DNA from: DATKDU01 sp035512595
GTDB taxonomy: Bacteria > Planctomycetota > Planctomycetia > Pirellulales > Pirellulaceae
Direction: 5' to 3'
Assembly (NCBI GenBank): GCA_035512595.1
Contig: DATKDU010000573.1
Span: forward strand, 1 to 13,862
Length of the DNA: 13,862 nucleotides
Shown: piece after piece, positions 13,804 through 13,862 of the stretch
Position numbering within the stretch: position 1 is the stretch's first letter
Layout: each line of letters opens with the position of its first letter
The notes under the pieces: generated by a model
What the model was told of the DNA's origin: nothing
The model's database searches: none
The model's input: the letters and a program-made list of their open reading frames with translations, nothing else
Position numbers and translations under genes: made by a program

Positions 13804-13862
13804 GTGAATGTGTTTCGACAGGCGGTCGTCATCACTCAGTGTGGCGGCTCGGACCTGGAGGA
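13804..13862 (+). CDS. Possible start of a quinone oxidoreductase-like gene, partial
   Basis: From the GTG at 13804 the frame reads MNVFRQAVVITQCGGSDLE to the window end; a second GTG is at 13810. The pattern xAVVITxxGG near the N-terminus recalls NADPH:quinone oxidoreductase and zinc-type alcohol dehydrogenase proteins of the MDR superfamily. Nineteen codons are too few for a firm call, and the Shine-Dalgarno spacing is poor. Confidence 0.35.
   Translation, partial: MNVFRQAVVITQCGGSDLE

Overview
The window looks like chromosomal DNA of a planctomycete (Pirellulales-like). This is an inference from three things seen in the sequence: high GC (about 60-70% in most genes), a secreted DUF4953/DUF5117-type metalloprotease, and an exceptional load of dispersed palindromic repeats of kinds I associate with planctomycete genomes. 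No rRNA, tRNA, CRISPR array, integrase or transposase gene was seen.

Layout. (1) 1-565, minus strand: 5' part of a D-Ala-D-Ala carboxypeptidase of the PBP4/DacB type, cut by the window edge. (2) 566-1077: divergent intergenic region made almost entirely of inverted repeats. (3) 1078-5844, plus strand: a five-gene phage-head cassette. It holds a small repeat-rich protein in the scaffold/protease position, a lambda gpD-like decoration protein with an extra C-terminal domain, a lambda gpE-like major capsid protein, a Mu gp36-like (DUF1320) connector protein, and a Mu gp29-like (DUF935) portal. No terminase, tail, lysis, integration or regulatory gene lies in the window, and non-phage genes flank it on both sides. 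Each gap between its genes holds a different palindromic repeat, and two of its genes carry repeats inserted in frame. (4) 5960-6685, plus: a cysteine-rich orphan protein of lower GC. (5) 6686-7118: repeat mosaic. (6) 7119-9794, minus: a secreted zinc metalloprotease with HEVGHTLGLRH. (7) 9795-10647: divergent intergenic region, again a mosaic of at least four repeat families. (8) 10648-13719, plus: a single-chain type ISP-like restriction-modification enzyme with a PD-(D/E)xK nuclease, a gamma-class N6-adenine methylase and a low-GC specificity region. (9) 13804 to the end: possibly the first codons of a quinone oxidoreductase-like gene.

The most interesting system is the isolated capsid/decoration/connector/portal cassette. 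Its reading frames are open and four of the five genes lie between repeat insertions that keep them intact, which suggests either an old prophage remnant or a domesticated particle. The second theme is the repeats. Two families in the portal gene (4858-5034) recur in the promoter region of the restriction enzyme (10082-10535), including a 30-base stretch that is identical in inverted orientation.
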